Part shown: positions 1 to 6,914 of the stretch, in pieces
Position numbering within the stretch: position 1 is the first letter of the stretch
Layout of the letters: every line of letters starts with the position of its first letter
NCBI GenBank assembly: GCA_017512285.1
Contig: JAFWGU010000009.1
Coordinates: 1-64,000 of the forward strand
Source: Erysipelotrichaceae bacterium
Lineage (GTDB): Bacteria; Bacillota_I; Bacilli_A; Erysipelotrichales; Erysipelotrichaceae
Length of the DNA stretch: 64,000 nt
Reading direction: 5' to 3'
Translations under genes and position numbers: made by a program
Notes under the pieces: model-generated
Seen by the model: only the letters and a program-made list of their open reading frames with translations
The model's database searches: none
What the model was told of the DNA's origin: nothing

Positions 1-654
1 TCAACTGGATTTTGATTGTACTACCTGCAAACCGAAGGCCTTTTCTACCATTTCCAGTGTTTGCTCAATGCTTCGGTTTTCATTCCTGATTATCACATGA
101 AATCCAGAATGTAAATAGCGGTCATAGTTTTCCTGCGAATTGATCAGCATGAGCCCTTTCCGATAATTTTCCATCGCCTTCTCTGGATCAGGTTCATCCA
201 TTATCAGCCGATATAAGAACTGTTTATCCCGATCTGGCCTTTCAAAAAAACGCCGCACAGATATTTGAGGATCCGCCAGCATGACCAGCACATGATCTTC
301 TGGAGTAATACTTTTCAGTGTCTCTATCGAAATATTAGTATCAACAAATACTGGTCTGCCCTGGTCTTTAAGGCCATCCAGAAGCCTGAGTTCCAGTATC
401 TCACACTCGCGAGACACGCCGTCAATCCATGCCTTGTATTCCTCTGGGGTCCTTCTAATGAAGTCATGCCAGTCCTCCAGATCACGGGTATAAGTCAGAA
501 AAGGAAACTCTGTACTGTCAAGCCCTGGCAACAGCTGGTCATGATAGTTCTCTTCACACAGGATACCGTTATATTTCTCTGCAAGCAGTTTTACCATGGT
601 TGATTTGCCTGCATAGGCCGTACCAGTAATAAAATACGCGTTGTCAAATCTCAT
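1..654 (-). CDS. P-loop NTPase / small kinase-like protein
   Basis: A 217-residue protein that opens with a Walker A loop, GTAYAGKST, at residues 10-18, the layout of small P-loop kinases and AAA-like nucleotide-binding proteins. No substrate-specific motif is recognisable, so the substrate is unknown. The gene is complete: the stop is at the very edge of the window, and a Shine-Dalgarno-like GGAG stands just before the ATG. It sits at the outer end of the accessory strip next to a scar motif (713-735) and has no operon partner inside the window. It is probably a passenger gene of a former mobile element; that origin is inferred from context only. Confidence 0.7.
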   Translation of the reverse strand: MRFDNAYFITGTAYAGKSTMVKLLAEKYNGILCEENYHDQLLPGLDSTEFPFLTYTRDLEDWHDFIRRTPEEYKAWIDGVSRECEILELRLLDGLKDQGRPVFVDTNISIETLKSITPEDHVLVMLADPQISVRRFFERPDRDKQFLYRLIMDEPDPEKAMENYRKGLMLINSQENYDRYLHSGFHVIIRNENRSIEQTLEMVEKAFGLQVVQSKSS

Positions 655-657
655 GTC

Positions 658-750
658 TTACTCCACATTCTTCGGCTCATACGGCACGGAAATAAAGTCT
701 TTCTTTTGGTGGTACAAGCAGCATACCGTCTCAATAATGATCGTATCTGC
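658..750 (-). pseudogene. Tail fragment with an rlmD-end motif (IETVCCL)
   Basis: An open frame of about 30 codons with no start codon, running from just after the stop of the broken AraC gene. It begins IIETVCCLYHQKKD and ends PKNVE before the ribosome-binding site of the neighbouring P-loop gene. The ETV segment (bases 713-735) aligns with the last codons of rlmD (VETVVLMSRK) and with other copies in this strip. I read it as a residual gene tail left by integration at an rlmD-like site. No function is claimed. Confidence 0.35.
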
Positions 751-1643
751 TTATTCTTTTCTTTTCACCGGTACCCAGATCGCGCTATGGTAATCTGGAT
801 CAGTCTTTTCGCCATTCACACAATCATACCACTCAACATTGGCATTGCCGCATAGCTCATACTCCGGATTGCCCGGCAGCCATTCCTTAAAGATTCGCGT
901 ATTAACGCTCTGCAAAGCCTCCGGAATCGGTCCGATGCAGATAAAAATTGCCCACTCGCCTCTCGGGAATTCATAAACGACATGCCCTCCGGCACTTCTC
1001 CGCCGGTGTATTTTCCGGCAATAAGATAGCGGAACTTTCCATCGCCAATATCATCTATACAGATTCCGTATTCCCCTATACAGTTATCCACCAGAGCCTG
1101 CTCGTAAGGATTGGCCGGAGCATTACCGGCATACACGTTGTAAGCATACTTTTCACATATCTCATCCCAGTACTTGGGAATCTCTGCATATGCAGTCTCA
1201 TTATCAAACACTTTCTGAAAGCCGATGACCTTAAACGGGAACATCGGTGTGATCTTGTAGTCCATCTGATTACCTCCCTGTATTGATAGTTTAATGGTCA
1301 AAGGAAGGAAGGTTCTTATTACCGCTCCGGCGCGAACCTGTGATGGTGTTACACCATGGAAACGGGAGAAGGCTTTGGTAAAACTCTCCGGTGTTTCATA
1401 TCCGTACCGAAGCGCTATGTCGATCACTTTATTATCCGTCTGCTTCAGATCCAGAGCTGCCAGATACAGTCTGCGGTTTCTGATGTATTCTCCAATACCG
1501 TAGCCTGTCATCAGGGAAAAGCCCTTCTGAAGAAAGAACAGTGAAAGAAACACATGATCCGCCACATCCTGCGCACTGATGTCGTCGGTCAGATGCTTTT
1601 CCATATAATCGATTGCTGTACGAATACTGGTAAGCCACTCCAT
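751..1643 (-). pseudogene. AraC-family regulator with GyrI-like effector domain, frameshifted
   Basis: Residues 1-105 are an AraC-type double helix-turn-helix (IGEYIRNRRLYLAALDL, then GYETPESFTKAFSRFHGVTP). From MDYKITPM onward it becomes a GyrI-like small-molecule-binding domain. The frame breaks near base 981: after PEGM the original frame turns into arginine-rich nonsense, while the next frame continues as VVYEFPRGEWAIFICIGP and ends IWVPVKRKE at 751. One missing base (ATGTCGTT instead of ATGGTCGTT) explains it. The unbroken gene would be about 298 residues, a normal length for AraC-GyrI fusions. It may be a true pseudogene or a one-base sequencing error in a G pair. Confidence 0.8.
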
Positions 1644-1730
1644 CGGCCGACCCTCCCTTCTCTGATAAGATCATTGTATCTTCTGAAATGGAAATAATCC
1701 TGTCATTTCCTGCCCGGATCTGTCCTGCCA

Positions 1731-2065
1731 TTATCCCTTTCGGGTCGGGTGCCGAATCACAGTTTTCAGCTTTTCCGGCGCCACTTTTCTTGCATCGCTC
1801 AGATAAATCTCATGGTGCATTCTCTGACTTGTTATGTCCAGAACATATCCCTGGGTCTCCATGTACTCATGCATCCGGGCAACCGTTGCGGATTCGTCGT
1901 CAAAGGAACCTACATGCATGCATTGAACGCACAGACCTCGTCATAGGTCAGGAACTCTGCCTTCGAGAAGTCCGTCTTCTTTTTCCGAGCGGCTTCTTCC
2001 ACAGCCCAGTCGAAGTCCGCCTTCGTCACAAAATCCGGCAGGCGGATGACGGAGATCTTCCCTGA
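1731..2065 (-). pseudogene. GyrI-like domain protein, C-terminal remnant with frameshift
   Basis: The frame reads ISVIRLPDFVTKADFDWAVEEA and continues, after one frame change near 1935, with CMHVGSFDDE to KTVIRHPTRKG. This is the C-terminal half of a stand-alone GyrI-like effector-binding protein (usual length about 200 residues); roughly the first 110 residues are absent. The frame change is again explained by one missing G (GAGGTCTG for GAGGGTCTG). Upstream the sequence passes directly into the start of an unrelated kinase-like gene at about 2052-2062. No intact product is expected. Confidence 0.75.
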
Positions 2066-2249
2066 CAATAGGCCATAAGTACTCCGTAAGTTTGTCATCA
2101 TCTTTCGGCGTGAGTTTGGTATTTCCACTTCGAATCAAACCCATTTTCAAATGATCTACAGATAAATATGGGTATTGGTATTTTTCCAGCATACGTTGTG
2201 CTAAAACAGTCTTCCCCGTATGGGAGGCTCCGGTTATCAGAATAACCAT
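2056..2249 (-). pseudogene. P-loop kinase-like protein, N-terminal remnant
   Basis: Starts MVILITGASHTGKTVLAQRM with a clear Walker A loop (GASHTGKT, residues 7-14) and reads well to EYLWPIVRE (about residue 64). Then the sequence switches, without a stop, to the C-terminal part of a GyrI-like protein in another frame. A GGAAAGGAT ribosome-binding site precedes the ATG. The expected protein is about 170 residues, so more than half is missing. The junction at about 2052-2062 marks a deletion or recombination that fused two passenger genes. Confidence 0.7.
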
Positions 2250-2304
2250 TTTCGTATCCTTTCCGAGTTTTTATCTGCAAGATACTTAAGAATAGAACAT
2301 CTCT

Positions 2305-2634
2305 TCATACTGGAATTTGTTGATCTATAACTTCTCCATGAATGCAAACTCTACCCTCATCTGGACATTTAGCATCAAATACTTTTGCACGTCCTTCTCC
2401 ATAATCAAGTGAAGCTCCATTCTGTAGCGCATAGACCGAAGGATATATGTTATTCCATAGTTCATGGCATAAAGGTGGGCACAAATCTTCAACTATGAAT
2501 TCCTGTCCTTTTTTGAAATACCCACATCTACATTTACTCTCTGTAATTGTAAGCTTAACTTTTGTCACTGATCTTCCCCCTACAAATTCTGATTTATACA
2601 TTTCTCCTCCAACAAATTCGAACTTGTCGCTCAT
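2305..2634 (-). CDS. TIGR04076 family protein
   Basis: The body from VKLTITESKCRCGYFKKG through VEDLCPPLCHELW to CPDEGRVCIHGEV matches the small cysteine-containing TIGR04076 family, whose function is unknown. The start is uncertain. The longest frame begins at 2634, but an ATG at 2601 behind GGAGGAG and a GTG at 2568 behind AGGGGGAAG both have better ribosome-binding sites. The family normally starts close to VKLTITESK, which favours 2568 or 2601. The extra N-terminus contains a doubled EFVGG, suggesting a small local duplication around the translation start. The upstream end touches the stop of a phosphatase remnant. Confidence 0.75.
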   Translation of the reverse strand: MSDKFEFVGGEMYKSEFVGGRSVTKVKLTITESKCRCGYFKKGQEFIVEDLCPPLCHELWNNIYPSVYALQNGASLDYGEGRAKVFDAKCPDEGRVCIHGEVIDQQIPV

Positions 2635-2876
2635 ATTCCTCTTATGTGGTCATCCATATTTGCTTTTATCACATAGCTTCCGCGCTCCGTAATCTCCCAG
2701 ATGTGGATCCCTGTGTCGGCTGTGCGGAAAAAGCGGTTTTCTCCGATCGGCATGTGAAGCAGAGCGCCATACAACTGGTTCACCATGCCCCCATGCGTCA
2801 CGATCGCTATGACGGACTCTGAACCGTTTTCCGAAAGCACTCTCTGCAGTGCGTTCTCGGCTCTGCTGCGGAATTC
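2631..2876 (-). pseudogene. Histidine-phosphatase (phosphoglycerate-mutase-like) C-terminal remnant
   Basis: The frame RSRAENALQRVLSENG, SVIAIVTHGGMVNQLYGALL to DDHIRGI is the C-terminal part of a histidine phosphatase; THGG holds the second conserved histidine. The N-terminal part with the RHG motif is missing. Upstream, in the same frame, it is joined at bases 2871-2888 to NVRVEF, which belongs to an integrase/rlmD-type tail (HVETVVQLSKGN). The product would be a nonfunctional chimera without its catalytic N-terminus. Confidence 0.65.
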
Positions 2877-2910
2877 AACTCTGACATTCTGACTCGATAT
2901 GTTTCCCTTG

Positions 2911-3036
2911 GAAAGTTGGACAACCGTCTCAACATGCCTCGGAACTCTCGTATCCGTGTCCGATATGCGCTGACCGTTCGAGGAAACAAGTCAGACAACC
3001 GTGGGCGTTCAAGGAAACATGTCTGCGAACCGCTCC
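2911..3036 (-). repeat. Dispersed repeat R1, copy 1
   Basis: Starts with an rlmD-end motif (2911-2936), followed by a 41-base block (2933-2973) that matches 5497-5537 with two differences. Then come two degenerate tandem units of 31 bases (2975-3005 and 3006-3036) built on CGTTCGAGGAAACAAGTC. On the minus strand the block reads into HVETVVQLSKGNISSQNVRVEF. It lies between the phosphatase remnant and the GNAT-YoaP gene, in sequence with no other visible gene. Confidence 0.8.
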
Positions 3037-3077
3037 CCGCCACCGATGATGGAAGTGTGGGAGCCGTGATGTATCTG

Positions 3078-3824
3078 TTATTTTGATACCAGTTTCAAAA
3101 ACTTAGTGTCATTCATCTGCTCATTGGTAATATATTCTCCATCACAGAACAAAGCATATGTCGTAATCGGTGTCGGAGCATTTTGTGCCTGTTCCTTGCT
3201 CTCAATATGTATTGCCTTAAACGGTATGTCGTTTTCTTTTGCTGTTTGCTCTACAATCGGAACATACTTTGCATTGAACGGACACTGGCTGGTATAGTAC
3301 AGAACATAGCCTGCTTCATCAACATGATGGTGTTTAGCGCAGTCCTTGAACTTAGGCTGGCGAGCGTCAGCAGAGAAAGGCAAGTACCACAATTGAATAC
3401 CATTATCAGCCTCGTCACATACGGTAAAGCCCTTGTGTTTCAGAAACTTAGGATCGGCAAGGAAAGGCTTTTTCTTAGCTGATGAAAGAATGCAAAGGCC
3501 CTGTTTTCCTTTGCTCTTGCTGTCCTCAATGCAAGCACTCAGCAGATCATTGGAGTATCCGTGCCCCTTGAACGAACCGGAGACCCACAGACAGTCGATA
3601 TAAATATACTCGTCTGCATCTATCGGATTCCATGCTTTTTCAGCAGGGATATACTCAATGAAACACTTACCCCGTTCCACGCTTTTCAGAAACACCAGTC
3701 CCTCATCGAACCGATCCAAAAGCCATGCCTTTTTGGAAGAAACCTGTACGTCCTTGTTATTTGAGATGGCACAGCAAATATGCTCCTTTTCCAGATTTTC
3801 TTTTGTTACTCTGATGTATTCCAT
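3078..3824 (-). CDS. GNAT acetyltransferase with YoaP-like C-terminal domain
   Basis: Residues 1-150 look like a GNAT acetyltransferase (SGSFKGHGYSNDLLSACIEDSKSKG is the acetyl-CoA-binding region). Residues 165-248 look like the YoaP-like domain, with a thioredoxin-type stretch YYTSQCPFNAKYVP that has a single cysteine. The overall plan is that of Bacillus subtilis YoaP. The acetyl acceptor is unknown. A GGAGGT ribosome-binding site stands seven bases before the ATG. The gene is intact, unlike most of its neighbours, and is flanked by repeats R1 and R2, as expected for a passenger gene. Confidence 0.8.
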   Translation of the reverse strand: MEYIRVTKENLEKEHICCAISNNKDVQVSSKKAWLLDRFDEGLVFLKSVERGKCFIEYIPAEKAWNPIDADEYIYIDCLWVSGSFKGHGYSNDLLSACIEDSKSKGKQGLCILSSAKKKPFLADPKFLKHKGFTVCDEADNGIQLWYLPFSADARQPKFKDCAKHHHVDEAGYVLYYTSQCPFNAKYVPIVEQTAKENDIPFKAIHIESKEQAQNAPTPITTYALFCDGEYITNEQMNDTKFLKLVSK

Positions 3825-3879
3825 AGGTTAATACCTCCATTTTTCTTCGGACATCGAAACTACCGTTACAGTCCCATTT

Positions 3880-4126
3880 GACAACAGACCGAGAGTCTCA
3901 ACCTCTTAAAAAGCCTCAAATGACAACAATCCGATAGTCTCAATATCACATTTTTGCCCATGATAGCGAAACAAGAGTTACAGCAGCGGATTTTCTCAAT
4001 TTGCCCTCTCGCTCTGTAGAAACTTATCCACACTCTCGCTGACGGTTAAATTTCGCAAATGCCTTTATTTCAAGCCATTTTCAGTGCCACGACCTCTTTT
4101 CTCGACAGCAGAACGACGGTCTCGAT
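3880..4126. repeat. Dispersed repeat R2, copy 1 (array of rlmD-end motifs)
   Basis: About 247 bases that recur, clearly diverged, at 6664-6914 in the same orientation. Each copy contains three or four versions of a 23-base motif: 3880-3902, 3922-3944, a weaker one at 3975-4000, and 4104-4126. The first two are 42 bases apart, as in copy 2. On the minus strand the motif reads GAGACTNTCGG-TTGTTGTC, giving ET-GLLS, and resembles the end of rlmD (ETVVLMS). The right part overlaps the end of the recombinase fragment. Confidence 0.8.
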
Positions 4127-4300
4127 TTGCGAACCATTGTCCAAACTAACTCTCATATCTTTTGAAATAATTGGAAGCTTGAATTCAATGGACTTAAGCC
4201 ACTGTCCGTTTGCCTGCTCTTCTTCATAAATCTCAACCTTTTCAATGAATTGTGTCAGGAACTCTCTACGTTCCGCCTCATTCATCGGCTCATCCATCAT
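4070..4300 (-). pseudogene. Serine recombinase, C-terminal fragment
   Basis: Seventy-six residues: AERREFLTQFIEKVEIYEEEQ, SIEFKLPI, then GSQIETVVLLSRKEVVALKMA. This is the C-terminal end of large serine recombinases of the DUF4368-like group found on integrative elements, which have an IEKVEIYEE-type stretch and close on ETVVLLS. The resolvase catalytic domain and zinc-ribbon region are absent. Its first codons overlap the stop of the ATP-grasp gene, so it is probably a leftover 3' end placed there by recombination. Its ETVVLLSRK end coincides with the rlmD-end motif at 4104-4126. Confidence 0.65.
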
Positions 4301-5109
4301 AGCATTTCTAACGTTTCCATCATGTCATTAAGAAATTTATGTCTTATTCTTTCATTCACATCCAAAATTGAAAGATATGGGTTCAGATCCTCTAATTCGA
4401 CCAGTAATAACTCTCCGTCATTCGTTCTGCATGCATCTACTCTCTGAATACCATGCGTTACTGTATTCCATTCAATAAATCTTCTGGCAAATGCTATATC
4501 TTCATCGGTGCAATTATATTCTTTTAATATCCATCGTTTCGATTTATCAGGAGCATATAAAGCATATTCAAACTTGTCATCAATAAAATAAAATGAAACT
4601 TCATACTGAAAATCAATTGCCGGCTGTATTAACATGGTTCCGGGACAAATGTTACGCCCAATAATTTCTTCAAGTGTAACAAAGTCTAATCCAATGGAAT
4701 CTGCTCCATCTTTCGGCTTTATCACAAATAAATCCGATTTTGGTAAAATATTTATATCATCCACCAAATCAATTGTAGGAATAACCGGATATTTTTCAGC
4801 TGTGAGCTCCAATAAGTATTGTTTGCCCTTCATATCCGCTTTTCCATCAAATGAATTGAATGTTTTTAGCTTCTTTTCAGATACACGTTTAAGAAAATCA
4901 AAATAAATATCTTTATATCCAATTACACTTCCGGTATTTCTAAAGACAACAATATCCGCATAATCCTCATAACTCACCGCACATTTTGGATGACACAATA
5001 CAACATCATATTTATTCTTAAGCTTGTCAGTTATATAAATATCCTCTTCAGAATAATTTCTTCCTTTTGCTTTGTAAGACAAATCTGTCAAATATAAAAT
5101 CTTTTTCAT
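4297..5109 (-). CDS. ATP-grasp domain protein
   Basis: A protein of about 270 residues with an ATP-grasp layout: LFVIKPKDGADSIGLDFV (nucleotide-binding loop region), TMLIQPAI, and RVDACRTNDGELLLVELEDLNPY (metal-binding acidic residues near the end). It resembles RimK/glutathione-synthetase-like ligases of unknown substrate. The ATG at 5109 is chosen because AAAGGA stands 10 bases before it; a longer frame from a TTG at 5139 is less likely. The C-terminus (METLEML) overlaps the recombinase remnant. It is strikingly AT-rich compared with rlmD and later genes, which suggests horizontal origin. Confidence 0.65.
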   Translation of the reverse strand: MKKILYLTDLSYKAKGRNYSEEDIYITDKLKNKYDVVLCHPKCAVSYEDYADIVVFRNTGSVIGYKDIYFDFLKRVSEKKLKTFNSFDGKADMKGKQYLLELTAEKYPVIPTIDLVDDINILPKSDLFVIKPKDGADSIGLDFVTLEEIIGRNICPGTMLIQPAIDFQYEVSFYFIDDKFEYALYAPDKSKRWILKEYNCTDEDIAFARRFIEWNTVTHGIQRVDACRTNDGELLLVELEDLNPYLSILDVNERIRHKFLNDMMETLEML

Positions 5110-5185
5110 AATTATATATCCTTTCGTTCTTTCACTCAAAAAAACTCATCTCATTAGTCGATTCTACTGGAAGATAAATTAGCTA

Positions 5186-5541
5186 CTATATCATCTGAAA
5201 ATGCCTCAAAGCATCCTCTATAGCTTTTACTTTTTCCTCCGGACATCCCGGTTGTCTGCTGTTCTCTGATTTAGGCTTATTATAGTTTTCACGCTCTATG
5301 ATTCCATGTTTCTGCTTCACCTGTGCTATATTGAGGTTTGTCACATGAAATCCATACTTTTCTTGCACCCACTCCTCAATCTCTTTGTATGTTGCCTTAG
5401 CCTCTGAACTTGTAAGATCAAGCTCGTCCATATCTACCTTTACGTTGATATGATGCTTTGCTTCATGAAGTTTGGACAATAAACATACAGTTTCCACATG
5501 CCTCGGAAATCTCGTATCCGTGTCCGATATGCGGTGAATGT
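5186..5541 (-). pseudogene. Integrase/RlmD-type C-terminal tail fragment
   Basis: The frame reads RFPRHVETVCLLSKLHEAK, then VDMDELDLTSSEAKATYKEI, HVTNLNIAQVKQKHGIIER and DALRHFQMI. Tails of this kind are found at the C-termini of element-borne serine recombinases and of RlmD proteins annotated with an extension. There is no methyltransferase or recombinase domain upstream. The only start option is a GTG at 5497 in the middle of the motif. I treat it as an orphan gene tail left by integration at an rlmD site, not as a working methyltransferase. Confidence 0.55.
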
Positions 5542-5622
5542 TCGTGGGAACAAGTCAAGAGCCTATGGTCGTTTGCGGAAACATATCTACGAACCGTGAA
5601 CGTTCGTGGAAACTAGTCAATG
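5475..5622 (-). repeat. Dispersed repeat R1, copy 2
   Basis: Contains the rlmD-end motif (5475-5500), the 41-base block shared with copy 1 (5497-5537), and tandem degenerate 31-base units at 5539-5569 and 5570-5600, with a partial third at 5601-5622. Unit spacing is exactly 31 bases in both copies. Both copies have the same orientation relative to the tail fragment that follows. Confidence 0.8.
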
Positions 5623-5626
5623 CTTT

Positions 5627-5746
5627 TTAAGGGGTTTCTCCAAACTCAAATCTCGCTTTGCTGGCTGCTATTGCAGCAATTGCAACATCTTCTTCTGTAG
5701 CATCTGGGACAACCCACAGACCATTAAGAAATCTTGAATAGTATTG
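5627..5746 (-). other. Possible gene-tail fragment
   Basis: An open frame, without a start, reading QYYSRFLNGLWVVPDATEED and ending EFGETP. It follows the stop of the lipoprotein gene directly and in the same frame. Its protein-like composition suggests the tail of some gene rather than random sequence, but I do not recognise the family. The stretch 5498-5746 holds nothing else apart from repeat R1. Confidence 0.3.
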
Positions 5747-6625
5747 TCAATTCATTTTTTCCTGTATGCTTTTACTGTTAACAACTATTGATTCGTTCCA
5801 ATCTTCAAGCCCGGTATCCTTCAAATAACCCTGAATTGTCTGCAAGGCGAAACTGCGATCGCCGTATAACTCAATAAAACCGCAAATCTGCTGAAGAAGG
5901 ATCGCTCTCGAAGAGGCAGAGTCTTCCTTAATGCTCTCAAAGGGCATAACAATATAACGCTCATAAGACTCCATACGTCTTTCAGAGCGCTGATAGAAAA
6001 CGGATTCCTCATCTATGAAGCCGATAACTGTGAAAGTTCTTCGCTCTCCGATATAATATGCTTCAAACGTGTCGCCCAGATGAAAAGACTCATGATAGGC
6101 CGTTCCCATAATTGCAGGAATAGGTTCTGAATAATGACAATCAAAATCTGTTGGCTGAAAACACCTTCCTTCCGTTATTTCTATAGGAAACAGCGTAAAG
6201 AAGTTTTCCGATACCTGAATCGCTTCAGTTGCCGTTATGTTTTCCCCATTAATGATATATTTTGATTCCGCCTCAAATTCTGTATCGTTGTTTACAATAC
6301 ATGTCTCAGGTATCTCACTGTTTATGACTTCCACAAAGTTGTTGCAATAGGCATATAATTTAAACTCAGAACTTTCGACCAACCTTTTCCTGAACTCAAG
6401 AAGACTATTAAATAGACTTCCATCATCATTCATATATTCATCATACTGCTCTTCAGTAAGGAATTCTGAAAGCTCGTAGATATCATTATATACACTCTTG
6501 TTTGTATCAACGGTACTATTCTCCGCTTTATCTATTCCTGATCTTACACATCCCCCAAATAGGCTCATCATTGCCATAATAGAAAGCAGAAGAATGAATG
6601 CCGTTAGACGTTTTGCCTTTATCAT
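5747..6625 (-). CDS. Putative lipoprotein with MacB-like extracellular domain
   Basis: From MIKAKRLTAFILLLSIM the protein has a hydrophobic signal and a lipobox ending FGGC, so the mature form would be a lipoprotein with a cysteine anchor. The body (GENITATEAIQVSENFF, FPIEITEGRCFQ, GDTFEAYYIGERRTFTVIGF) resembles the MacB-type periplasmic core domain of ABC permeases, but no transmembrane segments follow. It is either a free-standing lipoprotein or a truncated permease. An upstream extension to 6730 is open but runs through repeat R2 and lacks a start signal. The alternative ATG is at 6631. Function unknown. Confidence 0.5.
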   Translation of the reverse strand: MIKAKRLTAFILLLSIMAMMSLFGGCVRSGIDKAENSTVDTNKSVYNDIYELSEFLTEEQYDEYMNDDGSLFNSLLEFRKRLVESSEFKLYAYCNNFVEVINSEIPETCIVNNDTEFEAESKYIINGENITATEAIQVSENFFTLFPIEITEGRCFQPTDFDCHYSEPIPAIMGTAYHESFHLGDTFEAYYIGERRTFTVIGFIDEESVFYQRSERRMESYERYIVMPFESIKEDSASSRAILLQQICGFIELYGDRSFALQTIQGYLKDTGLEDWNESIVVNSKSIQEKMN

Positions 6626-6663
6626 ATCCATATTCTTACAAATCCCTATTTCTTCTTCATTTG

Positions 6664-6914
6664 GACAGCAATCCGACAGTCTCAACCTCTCAAAAAGGCC
6701 CAAATGACAGTAAACCGATAGTCTCAACAACCGATTTTTGCCCTTGACATAGAAACGAGAGTTACAGCAGCGAATTCTCTCATTTTTCCCTTTCAGTCAA
6801 TGGAAACTTATCCACGCTCCCGCTGACAGTCAAAACCCGCAAATGCCCTTATTTCAAGCCATTTTCAGCACTTTACTCTCATTTCCTTGACATCAATACA
6901 ACCGTCTCCACATG
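6664..6914. repeat. Dispersed repeat R2, copy 2, ending in the rlmD 3' end
   Basis: Second copy of the R2 array. Motifs lie at 6664-6686, 6706-6728, weakly at 6755-6785, and at 6889-6914, which is the true end of rlmD (HVETVVLMSRK). The first two are 42 bases apart, exactly as in copy 1. A block shared by both copies contains GAAACTTATCCAC and ATTTCAAGCCATTTTCAG. The copy fills the space between the lipoprotein and rlmD, and no terminator for rlmD is visible in it. Confidence 0.8.

Noticed and set aside
2975-3036. CRISPR array
   Set aside because: The 31-base units are tandem and degenerate with no spacers between them, and no cas genes are present.
5186-5497. Second RlmD-like methyltransferase gene
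   Set aside because: Only the C-terminal tail type is present; there are no SAM or catalytic motifs, so it is treated as an orphan tail.
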